Shown here piece after piece: positions 1-10,940 of a DNA stretch of 64,000 nucleotides. The notes under the pieces are model-generated. The model saw only the letters and a program-made list of their open reading frames with translations. It made no database searches and was not told where the DNA came from. The stretch comes from Procambarus clarkii (taxonomy: Eukaryota; Arthropoda; Malacostraca; Decapoda; Cambaridae). Both the position numbers and the translations under genes were made by a program. Numbering within the stretch: position 1 is the first letter of the stretch; the number at the start of each line of letters is the position of its first letter. The DNA is taken from assembly GCF_040958095.1 (NCBI RefSeq), contig NC_091150.1, positions 64,332,004-64,396,003 on the forward strand. The letters run 5' to 3'.

Positions 1-3000
1 ACTCCAGAGAAGAGAAACAAGCTGACTTTGCATATCTTTGATACTAGGCATCCATGTTTTGAAAAGCTCAGAAATGTCTATTGTATTCCTACAATCCCAG
101 AAGGAAAGTTAAGAAAGCCTTCTGACCTAATAGACCCTAAGAGTAGGATTGCAAAAATGTTCAGCACAGTCGATGAGAGATTTCCGGAAGACCTGTTTTG
201 GAATAATTCTGATAGACATTATATTCTTTTGCATTTGGGAATGAATTCTGAATGTATTCCTTCAGAGATGGTCAAGAACAGAGCAAACACAATTGTGACA
301 TTTTCTTGCCCTAATTGTGCTGTTGAAAGATCTTTGGAAATCTTGCATTATATAGGAACTCGAGATAATTATGAACAAGAGAATATTGCAAAGATAATTC
401 AGAATGTGTCGTTCTTACCTGTCATGGCCAAGCCTCAAGACTGGCCCCTCACATGGAGAGGTGACACTACACTACACAAAGCCCAGGTGTGTGATGATCA
501 TGGCCAGCTTGGTAAGCTTAACATTCTGGGAGAGATGAAGTCTGTAGGGTTCTCTGAACCTCTTGACATGTGTTTGGGAGGATTCAAAGAGCTTGTTGGC
601 AGCACAAATGTATTACTCTGGCAGCATAATATACATAATGTTGGGATATCTCATCTGATGGAGAGACTTGGCATTATTGTTCACGAAGACAAGCTGCCTT
701 TCAATAAAGTGTGTCAGCAGCTCAAAATATTATCTACTGTCTCGCCAGCAGTCGATAACATCAATAAAATATGCCATAAAATCTACAGGTATTTTGAGAA
801 CACTTTTCAGTCTTCAAATGCAATCATTCCCGAGGAATTTAAAGAGCTAAGAAATGAGAAAGTATTACTTACGAAACATGGCGTTATGGAACCCAGTCTT
901 TTTGCACTTAATACTGAGATAGACTGTTCACCGGACTTGTTCTCAGTGCAAGGGGAAGGACTTGGCATGTACAAACATTTAACAGAAGCCCTTGCTATCG
1001 TACCAACCTTTCGTGCAGATGTTGTATTTCAAGTTATATGTCAAAAGAAAGAAAAATATAAATCAAATCAAATAAGTGAGCTAGAAGTGTCACAAATTTC
1101 CAAGCTTCTGGCATTGTTGTTTAATGTTCGACATTCGGGTGAGTTATGCCTTCACTTGCTGCACCTTCCTAATGCAGATGGTTATCTCTGCCCCATACGT
1201 AAGTTGTGTTGTGAAGATGGAGTTAAGCTCAGTTCCGGTAAATTTAACTGTTTGCATAAAAACATTTCTCTGTCGTTGGAAATGACAAATTGGCTAGGAA
1301 TAAAAACAAAAACTTGGCAACGCCTTGAAAACTCTTCAAGTAGAATACATTTTGGTCAGAATGAGCCCTTAACCACCAGACTGAGGAACATTCTTCAAGA
1401 ATATCCATGTGATTGTGGAATAATGAAGGAGCTGTTGCAGAATGCTGATGATGCAGGAGCAACAGAAATTGCCTTCATTAAAGACTTTAGAAACCTCTCT
1501 GAAAAACAGTTGTTTGACAAGACTTGGGCGCCACTACAGGGACCTGCTCTTACTGTCTACAATAACAAAGGTTTCACAGAAAAAGATCTACAAAATATTC
1601 AAGACTTGGGTGACAGCAACAAACGCCAGGACCTAGCCAGCACAGGGCAGTATGGCATTGGGTTTAATGCTGTCTACCACTTGACCGATGCTCCATCATT
1701 CTTAACACGAGGCCCTGACCTCCCCCAGGGAGAGACTCTGTGCATGTTTGACCCTCACTGTCGTTATGACCCTATGGCGACTCCTGACCAACCTGGGGTT
1801 CAGTTTGTGAACCTCCAAGACTTGCGGAGAGATCATCCAGATTCTTTCCAAGGATATCTTGAAAATATTTTTCTTCAGCAAGAAGGCACAGTTTTTAGGC
1901 TTCCACTAAGGACTGAAAACAAGTCTGAAATATCAGATCCCTTCCCATGCTGGAAGCTGACACAAAAGTTGAATGAGTTCAAGAAGGAAATGGCAAAATG
2001 TTTGTTATTTTTAAGAAATGTTCGCAAAATTTCCATTATGAGCATTTCAGAAGGTGGAGAATGTTGCACTGAATATTGTGTTAAGTCATCCATACAGCAA
2101 CAAAATGAGCTCTTAAAGCTGCAACATATGATGGAAGAAATGAAGCATCTTGATGATAATTTATATTCTGTCTTTAATATAGACATGATGAGAGCATCTT
2201 ATATAATGACAGTCACAGACACAAACAAGGCAAAATACACCTGGTATATTGCTCAGCAACTTGGTTCAGAAAATAAAGATAGTGTGCCAGAGACAGTGAA
2301 GGATGCCTTCTCCCGCAAGGACCTGAGTCTGCTTCCTCATGCTGGAGCCGCTATTCTTCTGGAAACCAACCAAGAGGAAATTAATGACTTATTTACAACA
2401 TCTTGTTACCTTCCATTACCAGTAAAATCAGGCTTACCATTCAGTGTTAATGGACATTTTACTCTAAATCCTTCTCGACGGGATTTGTGGACCGGATCAG
2501 AGGATCCTAAAGCTCGGTGGAATACTTGGTTGATGAAGGAGGTGCTTGTCCCTGCTGCCGTGTGTGCTCTTAATTACTATAGGACATTCATTTTCCCAGA
2601 AAGTGATAATAAGATTACAAAAGACAAGTATTTACTTAATATGAATCTGTATAAGATGACCTTGCCTGATGGAACTAATACTGAATCAAATAAATGGAAG
2701 GATCTTGTTAAGTGGTTTTATGAGTACATAATTGATCAAGAGCTACACTTCTTTGATGTTTTTGTTCCTGAAAATGATAATGTCTCTGGTCCACAAAACG
2801 GAGAGTTAAAATGGCATGCATTTAGAAAGTCCAGTAAAAAATTTCCCCTTTACTTTGTCACTCCTGGTGGTGTTCCTGGTGGTGGTGTTATTCCACCTGG
2901 TGGTGTTCCTGGTGGTGGTGTTATTCCTCCTGGTGGTGTTCCTGGTGGTGGTGTTCCTGCTGGTAATGTTCCTATTATAGATCCAGTCTTAAACACACTA

Positions 3001-6000
3001 AAGAGGCTTGGCATGAAAGTGGGCAGCTCAGTTATGCTCGACAAGCTCAGAAGTGTTAAAATCCCGTGTCACTGGCTGAAGCCAGATGTTGGTCTTGAGT
3101 TTCTAAAGTCCTGGGATAAAGATTACCCTGACAAGTGTAACCCAATGTTAAATAAAGACATAACTAAGACCCCATTTTTAAGTACAAACAACGTGAGTAT
3201 TGTCTTCATTTACCTTACACACTCCAAAGATTTCCTCAGTAAATTAGAAGGCCTTCCACTGCTGCTTACTAATGACATGATCCTCAAATACTTTAATTCC
3301 AAGGAACCAGTATTTATTTCACCATACTGCCCCTTACTACCAAATTCTGCACATGAATTTGTAAACATTAAGATGGTAAAATTATTAAAAGATTCTCAAG
3401 TAGACTACAAGAACCCTAATGCCCTGAAAGAGTTCACATTAAAGGATCTGGCTGACAGACTGCATACAAGATTGGACAAGACATATCATGGCTGTGAAGC
3501 CTTTTTACCATTACACGACGACCTCCACGATTGGTTGAAAATGCTTTGGAAATTTATAATAGAGTATTTGAATTTTTGTAAAAAGGACATTGATATAATT
3601 TTTGCGGCAGAAGCACATAGGGCACGTTATTATCAGCAGAAGAGAGAACATATTATGAACACTCTTGGAGACTGGGCATTGTATCCTTTAACTGACAACA
3701 ACCAGAAATATTTAGTTACATTAAAGAACGCCTGGAGAGTTCTTGACAACAATCCATCTTCAGTATTCCATCACTTGCCTGTTCCTCATCCATGTCTCAG
3801 TATTATTCCAGCTGGGTTACCCATTCACTTAACAGCAACATTAACAGATCCTTCAGTTTTGCTAGACAACCTCTACTTCCACAGAGAGAGAATTGCCCTC
3901 TATGTTAAACCAAGCGGGATGGAATCTTATAAAAAAATGACTGAGGTATTGGAATATTTTGGTGCACATTATTCTAGTACTTCACTCCCTCATTATAAAC
4001 TCCGTTCACTCCCTATGTTTGAAGACGTTTGTGGAGTTGTGCAGAATTTGGAAGACAAGAACTTTATTGTACCAGATGGGTCAAAGCTTGATTTAAAATA
4101 TTTGGTTAAATTAGCAGAAAGTAAGAATATAATAATTTTAAAGAAAGGAACATCAAATGCAAAATGTTTCTACCAATACTTGAGTTCAGATTGTCTTCTG
4201 GAGGATCTGGAAATTTATACTAAACTAATTCTGCCAAATTTTAAGAATTTGTCACCTCAAGAACGAACCTACTATCTGGAAAAGATACGAGATGATCTAA
4301 AAGAAGCACATATGGCAGAAGTGGATTGTAACCAAAGTATAAAAAATGTTGTTTCAAAATTAAAACAGACCTCTTTTATAGAGCTAAATGGAAATTTGAA
4401 AACTGCAGACAATTTCTATGATCCCTATAATCCAGTATTCAAAGTGATGGAGCTGAATAATTTACCAGAAGAATGGTCATCACAAGAATGGCAGCACTTT
4501 CTCAAATTGTCTGGCATGGTACATGAACTGACTGCTGAAATGTACGTGAAGTATGCGAGAACATTATCACCTAATGATTCTAAAGTTAGACTAAAGTCTG
4601 AAGTTCTCACACAATACCTTTTTGACAAGTATGATAATCTAAAGTGCAATGTTTCACAGATAAGGAATATTGAATTTCTTGTGCCACATGAGAGTGAAGA
4701 ATTAGAGGAGATTCGCCCGCTCTTCAGAACTGCATCTGGATTGTTGTCTTTCTCTAGCGGTGTGCCATCAAAATTTGCTTATATTCTATGGACAGCTGCA
4801 AGCCTTTTGCCACGTTATGCAACGTCATGCAGGAGTGATATTAAGAAACATCTGAACATCGTGGATGCCCCACCTGAAGAAAAGGTTCTTGAGCACATAC
4901 AAAATCTTTGTAGATTTTTAAAATTTAAACAAAAGAACTCAAATGCCGTCATTGAGAGGATAATGGAAAGTATTTACCAGTATTTACAAAAGTGCAGAAA
5001 CAGTGTTCATGATACACTTGCTTGCCAGAGAACTCCTGTAGTGCATATACCGAGGCACTCAACCTTTGTTGCTGCTGATTGTGTGATTGAACAATTGGAA
5101 GTTGAAATTTTCCCATATTTATTGAGAGTTCCAACAACATATGGGAAATACATTAATGTTTTTAAGAAACTTGGAGCCCTTGAGGTCGCTACGTGTGACT
5201 CGTATGCTCAAGTATTGAAAATGATTTATGAAGAAAGTGGCGGGAAAGTATTGCATCCTGAAGAATCTAAGTGTATGAAGGCGGCTCTTGAAGGCTTGGT
5301 GAAAAAGAAATCAAATCTCAAAGACCTGAAAGTTTCTGAACTATATCTTCCAACAGAGGAAAGAAAATTGGAAAAGTCTTCTGAAATGTATGTGCAAGAT
5401 GTTGAATATTTAGAGAACGGGAAAGGAAAATTAAACATACTAATATTTGCCGGGTTTAAAGTCTTAAAGATAGAAATGACTGATAGTGACTTTGTGAATA
5501 TGTTGCCTAAGAATTTGCAGCCAAATCTTTTGTCTCAAGTTGTGAAGGAAAACCTTGACAGCAATACCGAGGAAATAACAACAGAATTACTTAAGGAGTT
5601 AAGACAAATCCTGCATTCAGATACTATTAAACTGAATATAGTGAGAATTATAAATCATGATAGAGTATCTTCAGGATCATGTTTAGATAAAGCTGAAATA
5701 AAAGAATTGATGGATAGTCTTGACAGAGTGGAGGTGAAGCAGTTGAAGGTAATTACCATCACTCTAACGGTTAATGAAGACGAAGTTGGGAAACGAGACA
5801 GGCAGTTCTTTGTACAAGTTTGTAATAGAGAAGAGAGAAAAGTTACACTTTATATTTCTGAAACCATTGACAGTACTCATGTTGTCTGTGGACTGTGTAA
5901 AACATACAGAGAACTACTTAAGTTAGTTACAGCATCAGTGATGGAGAATTTAGGACACATATTGAGGTTATATGAGAAACCACATGATATTTCTTTATTA

Positions 6001-6927
6001 CTGAATAACTTAGATATTACTACATGGGAAGGTCCGAATAGTGCATATGAGTGCTATCAAACAGATGTAGGTTCATACCTCGATGAAGATCTAATCCATT
6101 TGCTGGATAATGAATTTTGTCAGTTCCACGAGGGAGAGATTGTCTGTATGAAGAAGTACATTCTTGAAGGAGATGAATCTACCGAAGATAATATATACAT
6201 AATTGTTCAAGTAAAGCGCTTGGTGAGAAGTCATGATAGCTTATTTATGAATGAATACGAAGTTGACACTGGATGTGAAGCAAAGTCCTGCATGATAGTT
6301 CGAGCCCATCAGCTGTACAAGTTTGTAAGAGCTAAGGAAAGTATGAGAAGTGATGTGGTACAAACTGATGGGGTCTTAACCGAAGATGAACCTGGCAGTC
6401 TCTCTGAGAAAGAAATTATGAAGAATATAAAGAAACAATTAAAAGAAATATGGAAAGTTAAAGACGAAAAAGAAAGGCGGCACGTCTCACGGCGCTTGAT
6501 CCTCAAGTGGCATCCAGACAAGAACCTTGAGAGAGTGGGACTCTGTACCCGCGTGATGCAATATATGCAACACCTGGTGAAGCGTCTGGAGAATGGAGAG
6601 ATTATTCCAGACGATGAAGATGTTACAAGTGAAAATACTTTCAGCGGTCCCTCCAGTGCCTACAGTAATACATTCAAAACAACATCCAGTGATTTCTTCA
6701 GTAAAATATTCAAAACAACGTCCAGTTATTTCTTCAGCAGTGCATTCAACTCACCACGGAGCCAATCTTCCGGTTCCTTCAAGTATTTCAGAAGTAAGAT
6801 GAAGGAGAGAAAGTTGCCTGATCGTCTTGAAGCCAACAAGTGGCTTAAACAAGCAGAACATGACTTTGGCGAAGCACAGAGACGTGACGGAGGGTCTTCC
6901 TGCTGGACCATGTACATGTGTCATCAG
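1..6927 (+). CDS. SACS: Sacsin-like co-chaperone, large exon, partial at both ends
   Basis: Sacsin is a giant co-chaperone linked to Hsp70 and intermediate-filament and mitochondrial homeostasis. The frame is open from base 1 (no start visible; the first methionine-like codon at 28 is TTG), so the 5' part lies outside the window. Domains by window residue: the end of one sacsin repeat (1-450); an Hsp90-type ATPase fold (about 450-640) with the N-box ELLQNADDAGATEI near 1430-1471 and a glycine motif STGQYGIGF near 1640; a long repeat body; a J domain near 2140-2200 with HPD at 6511-6519; and the start of a C-terminal HEPN domain (about 2275-2309). The exon ends at CAG 6927 followed by GTAAGT, a phase-0 donor. 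The frame running on to 6987 is intron. Spacing from ATPase to J domain fits the last of sacsin's three repeats. Oddity: a Gly/Pro-rich insertion near residues 955-990. It could be a sacsin-like paralogue rather than the orthologue. Confidence 0.93.
2863..2972 (+). repeat. Coding minisatellite in the sacsin-like exon (Gly-Gly-Val-Pro)
   Basis: A 33-bp unit encoding GGVPGGGVIPP is present about three times in tandem with the last copy degenerate, keeping the frame. It adds a flexible Gly/Pro-rich segment between two conserved stretches of the sacsin repeat. The period is a multiple of three, so copy-number change would not break the protein. Confidence 0.85.
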
Positions 6928-6936
6928 GTAAGTGTA
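6928..6936 (+). promoter_or_regulatory. 5' splice site (donor) after the J-domain exon
   Basis: CAG followed by GTAAGTGTA is a near-consensus donor. It falls in frame (phase 0) just after MYMCHQ, where the HEPN family would normally continue with an Ala/Glu-rich helix. The reading frame beyond it loses family similarity and enters a minisatellite, which supports the donor over read-through. Confidence 0.8.
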
Positions 6937-6952
6937 CACTTTTGTTATGTTC

Positions 6953-7205
6953 TTTTGTGCTACAACACTTATGTGTGTATGTTGTAGGTTTTGTTCTACA
7001 ACACTTATGTGTGTATATTGTAGGTTTTGTTCTACAATACTTATGTGTGTATGTTGTAGGTTTTGTGCTACAACACTTATGTGTGTATGTTGTAGGTTTT
7101 GTGCTACAACACTTATGTGTGTATGTTGTAGGTTTTGTGCTACAATACTTATGTGTGTATATTGTAGGTTGTGTGCTACAACACTTATGTGTGTATGTTG
7201 TAGGT
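6953..7205 (+). repeat. 36-bp minisatellite at the start of the intron
   Basis: About seven tandem copies of a 36-bp unit built on CTACAACACTTATGTGTGTA followed by TGTTGTAGGTTTTG. Copies differ at a few positions (G/T and C/T). The period is divisible by three, so frames stay open through it, which explains the short repetitive reading frames here. Each unit contains a TTGTAG/G string resembling an acceptor. Confidence 0.92.
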
Positions 7206-7238
7206 TTTAAAATACGAATTAAGTAATATATACTTAGA

Positions 7239-8534
7239 TGTGGAGTCCCGGTGCCGGGTGTGGAGTCCCTGTGCCGGGTGTGGAGTCTCTATGCCGGGTG
7301 TGGAGTCCCTGTGCCGGGTGTGGGAGTCTCTGTGCCGGGTGTGGGAGTCTCTGTGCCGGGTGTGGAGTCCCTGTGCCGGGTGTGGGAGTCTCTGTGCCGG
7401 GTGTGGGAGTCTCTGTGCCGGGTGTGGAGTCCCTGTGCCGGGTGTGGAGTCCCTGTGCCGGGTGTGGAGTCCCTGTGCCGGGTGTGGGAGTCTCTGTGCC
7501 GGGTGTGGAGTCCCTGTGCCGGGTGTGGGAGTCTCTGTGCCGGGTGTGGGAGTCCCTGTGCCGAGTGTGGAGTCCCTGTGCCGGGTGTGGAGTCCCTGTG
7601 CCGGGTGTGGAGTCTCTGTGCTAGGTGTGGAGTTCCTGTGCCGGGTGTGGAGTCCCTCTGCCAGGTGTGGGAGTCCCTTTGCTAGGTGTGGAGTTCCTGA
7701 GCCGGGTGTGGAGTCCCTGTGCCAGGTGTGGAGTTCCTGTGCCGGGTGTGGGAGTGCCTGTGCCGGGTGTGGAGTCCCTGTGCCAGGTGTGGAGTCCCAG
7801 TGCCAGGTGTGGAGTCCCAGTGCCGGGTGTGGAGTCCCTGTGCCTGGTGTGGAGTCCCTTTGCCGGGTGTTGGAGTCCCTTTGTCAGGTGTGGAGTTCCT
7901 GAGCCGGGTGTGGAGTTTTTGTGCCGGGTGTGGAGTCCCTGTGATAGGTGTGGAGTCCCTTTGCCGGGTGTGGGAGTCCCTTTGCCAGGTGTGGAGTTCC
8001 TGTGCCGGGTGTGGAGTCCCTCTGCCAGGTGTGGGAGTCCCTTTGCCAGGTATGGAGTTCCTGAGCCGGGTGTGGAGTCCCTGTACCAGGTGTGGAGTCC
8101 CTGTGCCGGGTGTGGAGTCCCTGTGCCGGGTGTGGAGTCCCTGTGCCGGGTGTGGGAGTCCCTGTGCTGGGTGTGGGAGTCCCTATGCCAGGTGTGGAGT
8201 CCCTGTGCCAGGTGTGGGAGTCCCTGTGCCAGGTGTGGAGTCCCTGTGCCGGGTGTGGAGTCCCTGTGCCGGGTGTGAAGTCCCTGTGCCGGGTGTGGAG
8301 TCCCTGTGCCGGGTGTGGAGTCCCTGTGCCGGGTGTGGAGTCCCTGTGCCGGGTGTGGGAGTCCCTGTGCTGGGTGTGGGAGTCCCTGTGACGGGTGTGG
8401 AGTCCCTGTGCCGGGTGTGGAGTCCCTCTGCCAGGTGTGGGAGTCCCTGTGCCAGGTGTGGAGTCCCTGTGCCGGGTGTGGAGTCCCTTTGCCAGGTGTG
8501 GGAGTCCCTGTGCCAGGTGTGGAATACCTGTGCC
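7239..8534 (+). repeat. 20/21-bp minisatellite
   Basis: About 64 tandem units of TGTGGAGTCCCTGTGCCGGG, mixed with 21-bp variants carrying an extra G (TGTGGGAGT). Left-hand units are mostly CTGTGCCGGG; towards the right CTTTGCCAGG and similar variants appear. Because 20 is not a multiple of three and the unit has few stops, long open frames occur on both strands (several over 200 residues). These are repeat artefacts. Confidence 0.95.
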
Positions 8535-8990
8535 TTCTTTTACCAACTTCGAGGTCAACTCCGGAGCGGGAGCCTCCTAGGGGCAGTTCGTTGTTGCCTT
8601 CAACCTCGTTCTGACAGTTCCTGCGACAGCCCGGGAAACAATCGTATGGACGTTTGCCTTTCCATTGGAGACTTTCGGCGCCGTCGAGAGGGGGGAGGAC
8701 CTGCTGCATGGGTGACAGCTTCTCCTCCGTATCAACCTACCCTGGCTTTGTGCCCTGGAGAGGCCACTCCAGACCGACAACCAGAGCGCACCTCAATAGT
8801 CTCCTGAGACTGCTAACTGCCTTCTACTACTGCTGAGATGTATTGGTTGTGATGGATGAATAGATAATAATAGTGATGAGGAGTGTACCTGCGTGTATAT
8901 ATGAGGGCAGGAGGAGAAAACCCAGATGATGAGGAGCTATGGTGGATGAGTGAGGGAGGAAGGTGACCACACTTTGTGACTCTACCCCAG
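8535..8990. other. Non-repetitive spacer between two tandem arrays
   Basis: About 450 bases of ordinary complexity between the 20-bp and the 32/33-bp arrays. Short frames exist on both strands but none shows a recognisable domain. It may be an old interspersed element; I cannot classify it. No coding or RNA feature is supported. Confidence 0.5.
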
Positions 8991-10940
8991 TCTGTAGTGG
9001 TGGTGTATGGGTTCCTGTGGTGTCTGTAGTGGTGGTGTACGGGTTCCTGTGGTGTAATGGTGGTGTATGGGTTCCTGTGGTGTCTGTAGTGGTGATGTAT
9101 GGGTTCCTGTGGTGTCTGTAGTGGTGGTGTATGGGTTCCTGTGGTGTCTGTAGTGGTGATGTATGGGTTCCTGTGGTGTATGGGTTCCTGTGGTGTAATG
9201 TAGTGGTGGTGTATGGGTTCCTGTGGTGTCTGTAGTGGTGGTGTATGGGTTCCTGTGGTGTAATGGTGGTGTATGGGTTCCTGTGGTGTCTGTAGTGGTG
9301 ATGTATGGGTTCCTGTGGTGTCTGTAGTGGTGATGTATGGGTTCCTGTGGTGTCTGTAGTGGTGATGTATGGGTTCCTGTGGTGTCTGTAGTGGTGATGT
9401 ATGGGTTCCTGTGGTGTAATGTAGTGGTGATGTATGGATTCCTGTGGTGTCTGGAGTGGTGATGTATGGGTTCCTGTGTTGTCTGTAGTGGTGATGTATG
9501 GGTTCCTGTGGTGTAATGTAGTGGTGATGTATGGGTTCCTGTGGTGTATGGGTTCCTGTGGTGTAATGTAGTGGTGGTGTATGGGTTCCTGTGGTGTCTG
9601 TAGTGGTGATGTATGGGTTCCTGTTGTGTCTGTAGTGGTGGTGTATGGGTTCCTGTGGTGTAATGTGGTGGTGGTGTATGGGTTCCTGTGGTGTCTGTAG
9701 TGGTGGTGTATGGGTTCCTGTGGTGTAATGTAGTGGTGGTGTATGGGTTCCTGTGGTGTAATGTAGTGGTGATGTATGGGTTCCTGTGGTGTCTGTAGTG
9801 GTGGTGTATGGGTTCCTGTGGTGTAATGTAGTGGTGGTGTAAGGGTTCCTGTGGTGTCTGTAGTGGTGGTGTATGGGTTCCTGTGGTGTAATGTAGTGGT
9901 GATGTATGGGTTCCTGTGGTGTAATGTAGTGGTGATGAATGGGTTCCTGTGGTGTAATGTAGTGGTGATGTATGGGTTCCTGTGGTGTCTGTAGTGGTGG
10001 TGTATGGGTTCCTGTGGTGTAATGTAGTGGTGGTGTATGGGTTCCTGTGGTGTAATGTAGTGGTGATGTATGGGTTCCTGTGGTGTCTGTAGTGGTGGTG
10101 TATGGGTTCCTGTGGTGTAATGTAGTGGTGATGTATGGGTTCCTGTGGTGTCTGTAGTGGTGATGTATGGGTTCCTGTGGTGTAATGTAGTGGTGATGTA
10201 TGGGTTCCTGTGGTGTCTGTAGTGGTGGTGTATGGGTTCCTGTGGTGTAATGTAGTGGTGATGTATGGGTTCCTGTGGTGTCTGTAGTGGTGATGTATGG
10301 GTTCCTGTGGTGTAATGTGGTGGTGGTGTATGAGTTCCTGTGGTGTCTGTAGTGGTGGTGTAAGGGTTCCTGTGGTGTAATGTAGTGGTGGTGTATGGGT
10401 TCCTGTGGTGTCTGTAGTGGTGATGTATGGGTTCCTGTGGTGTAATGTGGTGGTGGTGTATGGGTTCCTGTGGTGTAATGTGGTGGTGATGTATGAGTTC
10501 CTGTGGTGTAATGTAGTGGTGGTGTATGGGTTGCTGTGGTGTCTGTAGTGGTGGTGTATGGGTTCCTGTGGTGTAATGTGGTGGTGGTGTATGGGTTCCT
10601 GTGGTATAATGTGGTGGTGATGTATGAGTTCCTGTGGTGTAATGTAGTGGTGGTGTATGGGTTCCTGTGGTGTCTGTAGTGGTGGTGTATGGGTTCCTGT
10701 GGTGTAATGTGGTGGTGGTGTATGGGTTCCTGTGGTGTAATGTGGTGGTGATGAATGAGTTCCTGTGGTGTAATGTAGTGGTGGTGTATGGGTTCCTGTG
10801 GTGTCTGTAGTGGTGGTGTATGGGTTCCTGTGGTGTAATGTGGTGGTGGTGTATGGGTTCCTATGGTGTAATGTGGTGGTGGTGTATGGGTTCCTGTGGT
10901 GTATTGTGGTGGTGATGTATGAGTTCCTGTGGTGTAATGT

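Noticed and set aside
6928-6987. C-terminal extension of the sacsin-like frame to the stop at 6985-6987
   Set aside because: It follows a strong donor, breaks the HEPN pattern and reads into a minisatellite.
7238-8836. Several long frames on both strands (up to 362 residues)
   Set aside because: Products of the 20/21-bp minisatellite, repeating one peptide in rotating frames; the ends run into unrelated spacer sequence.
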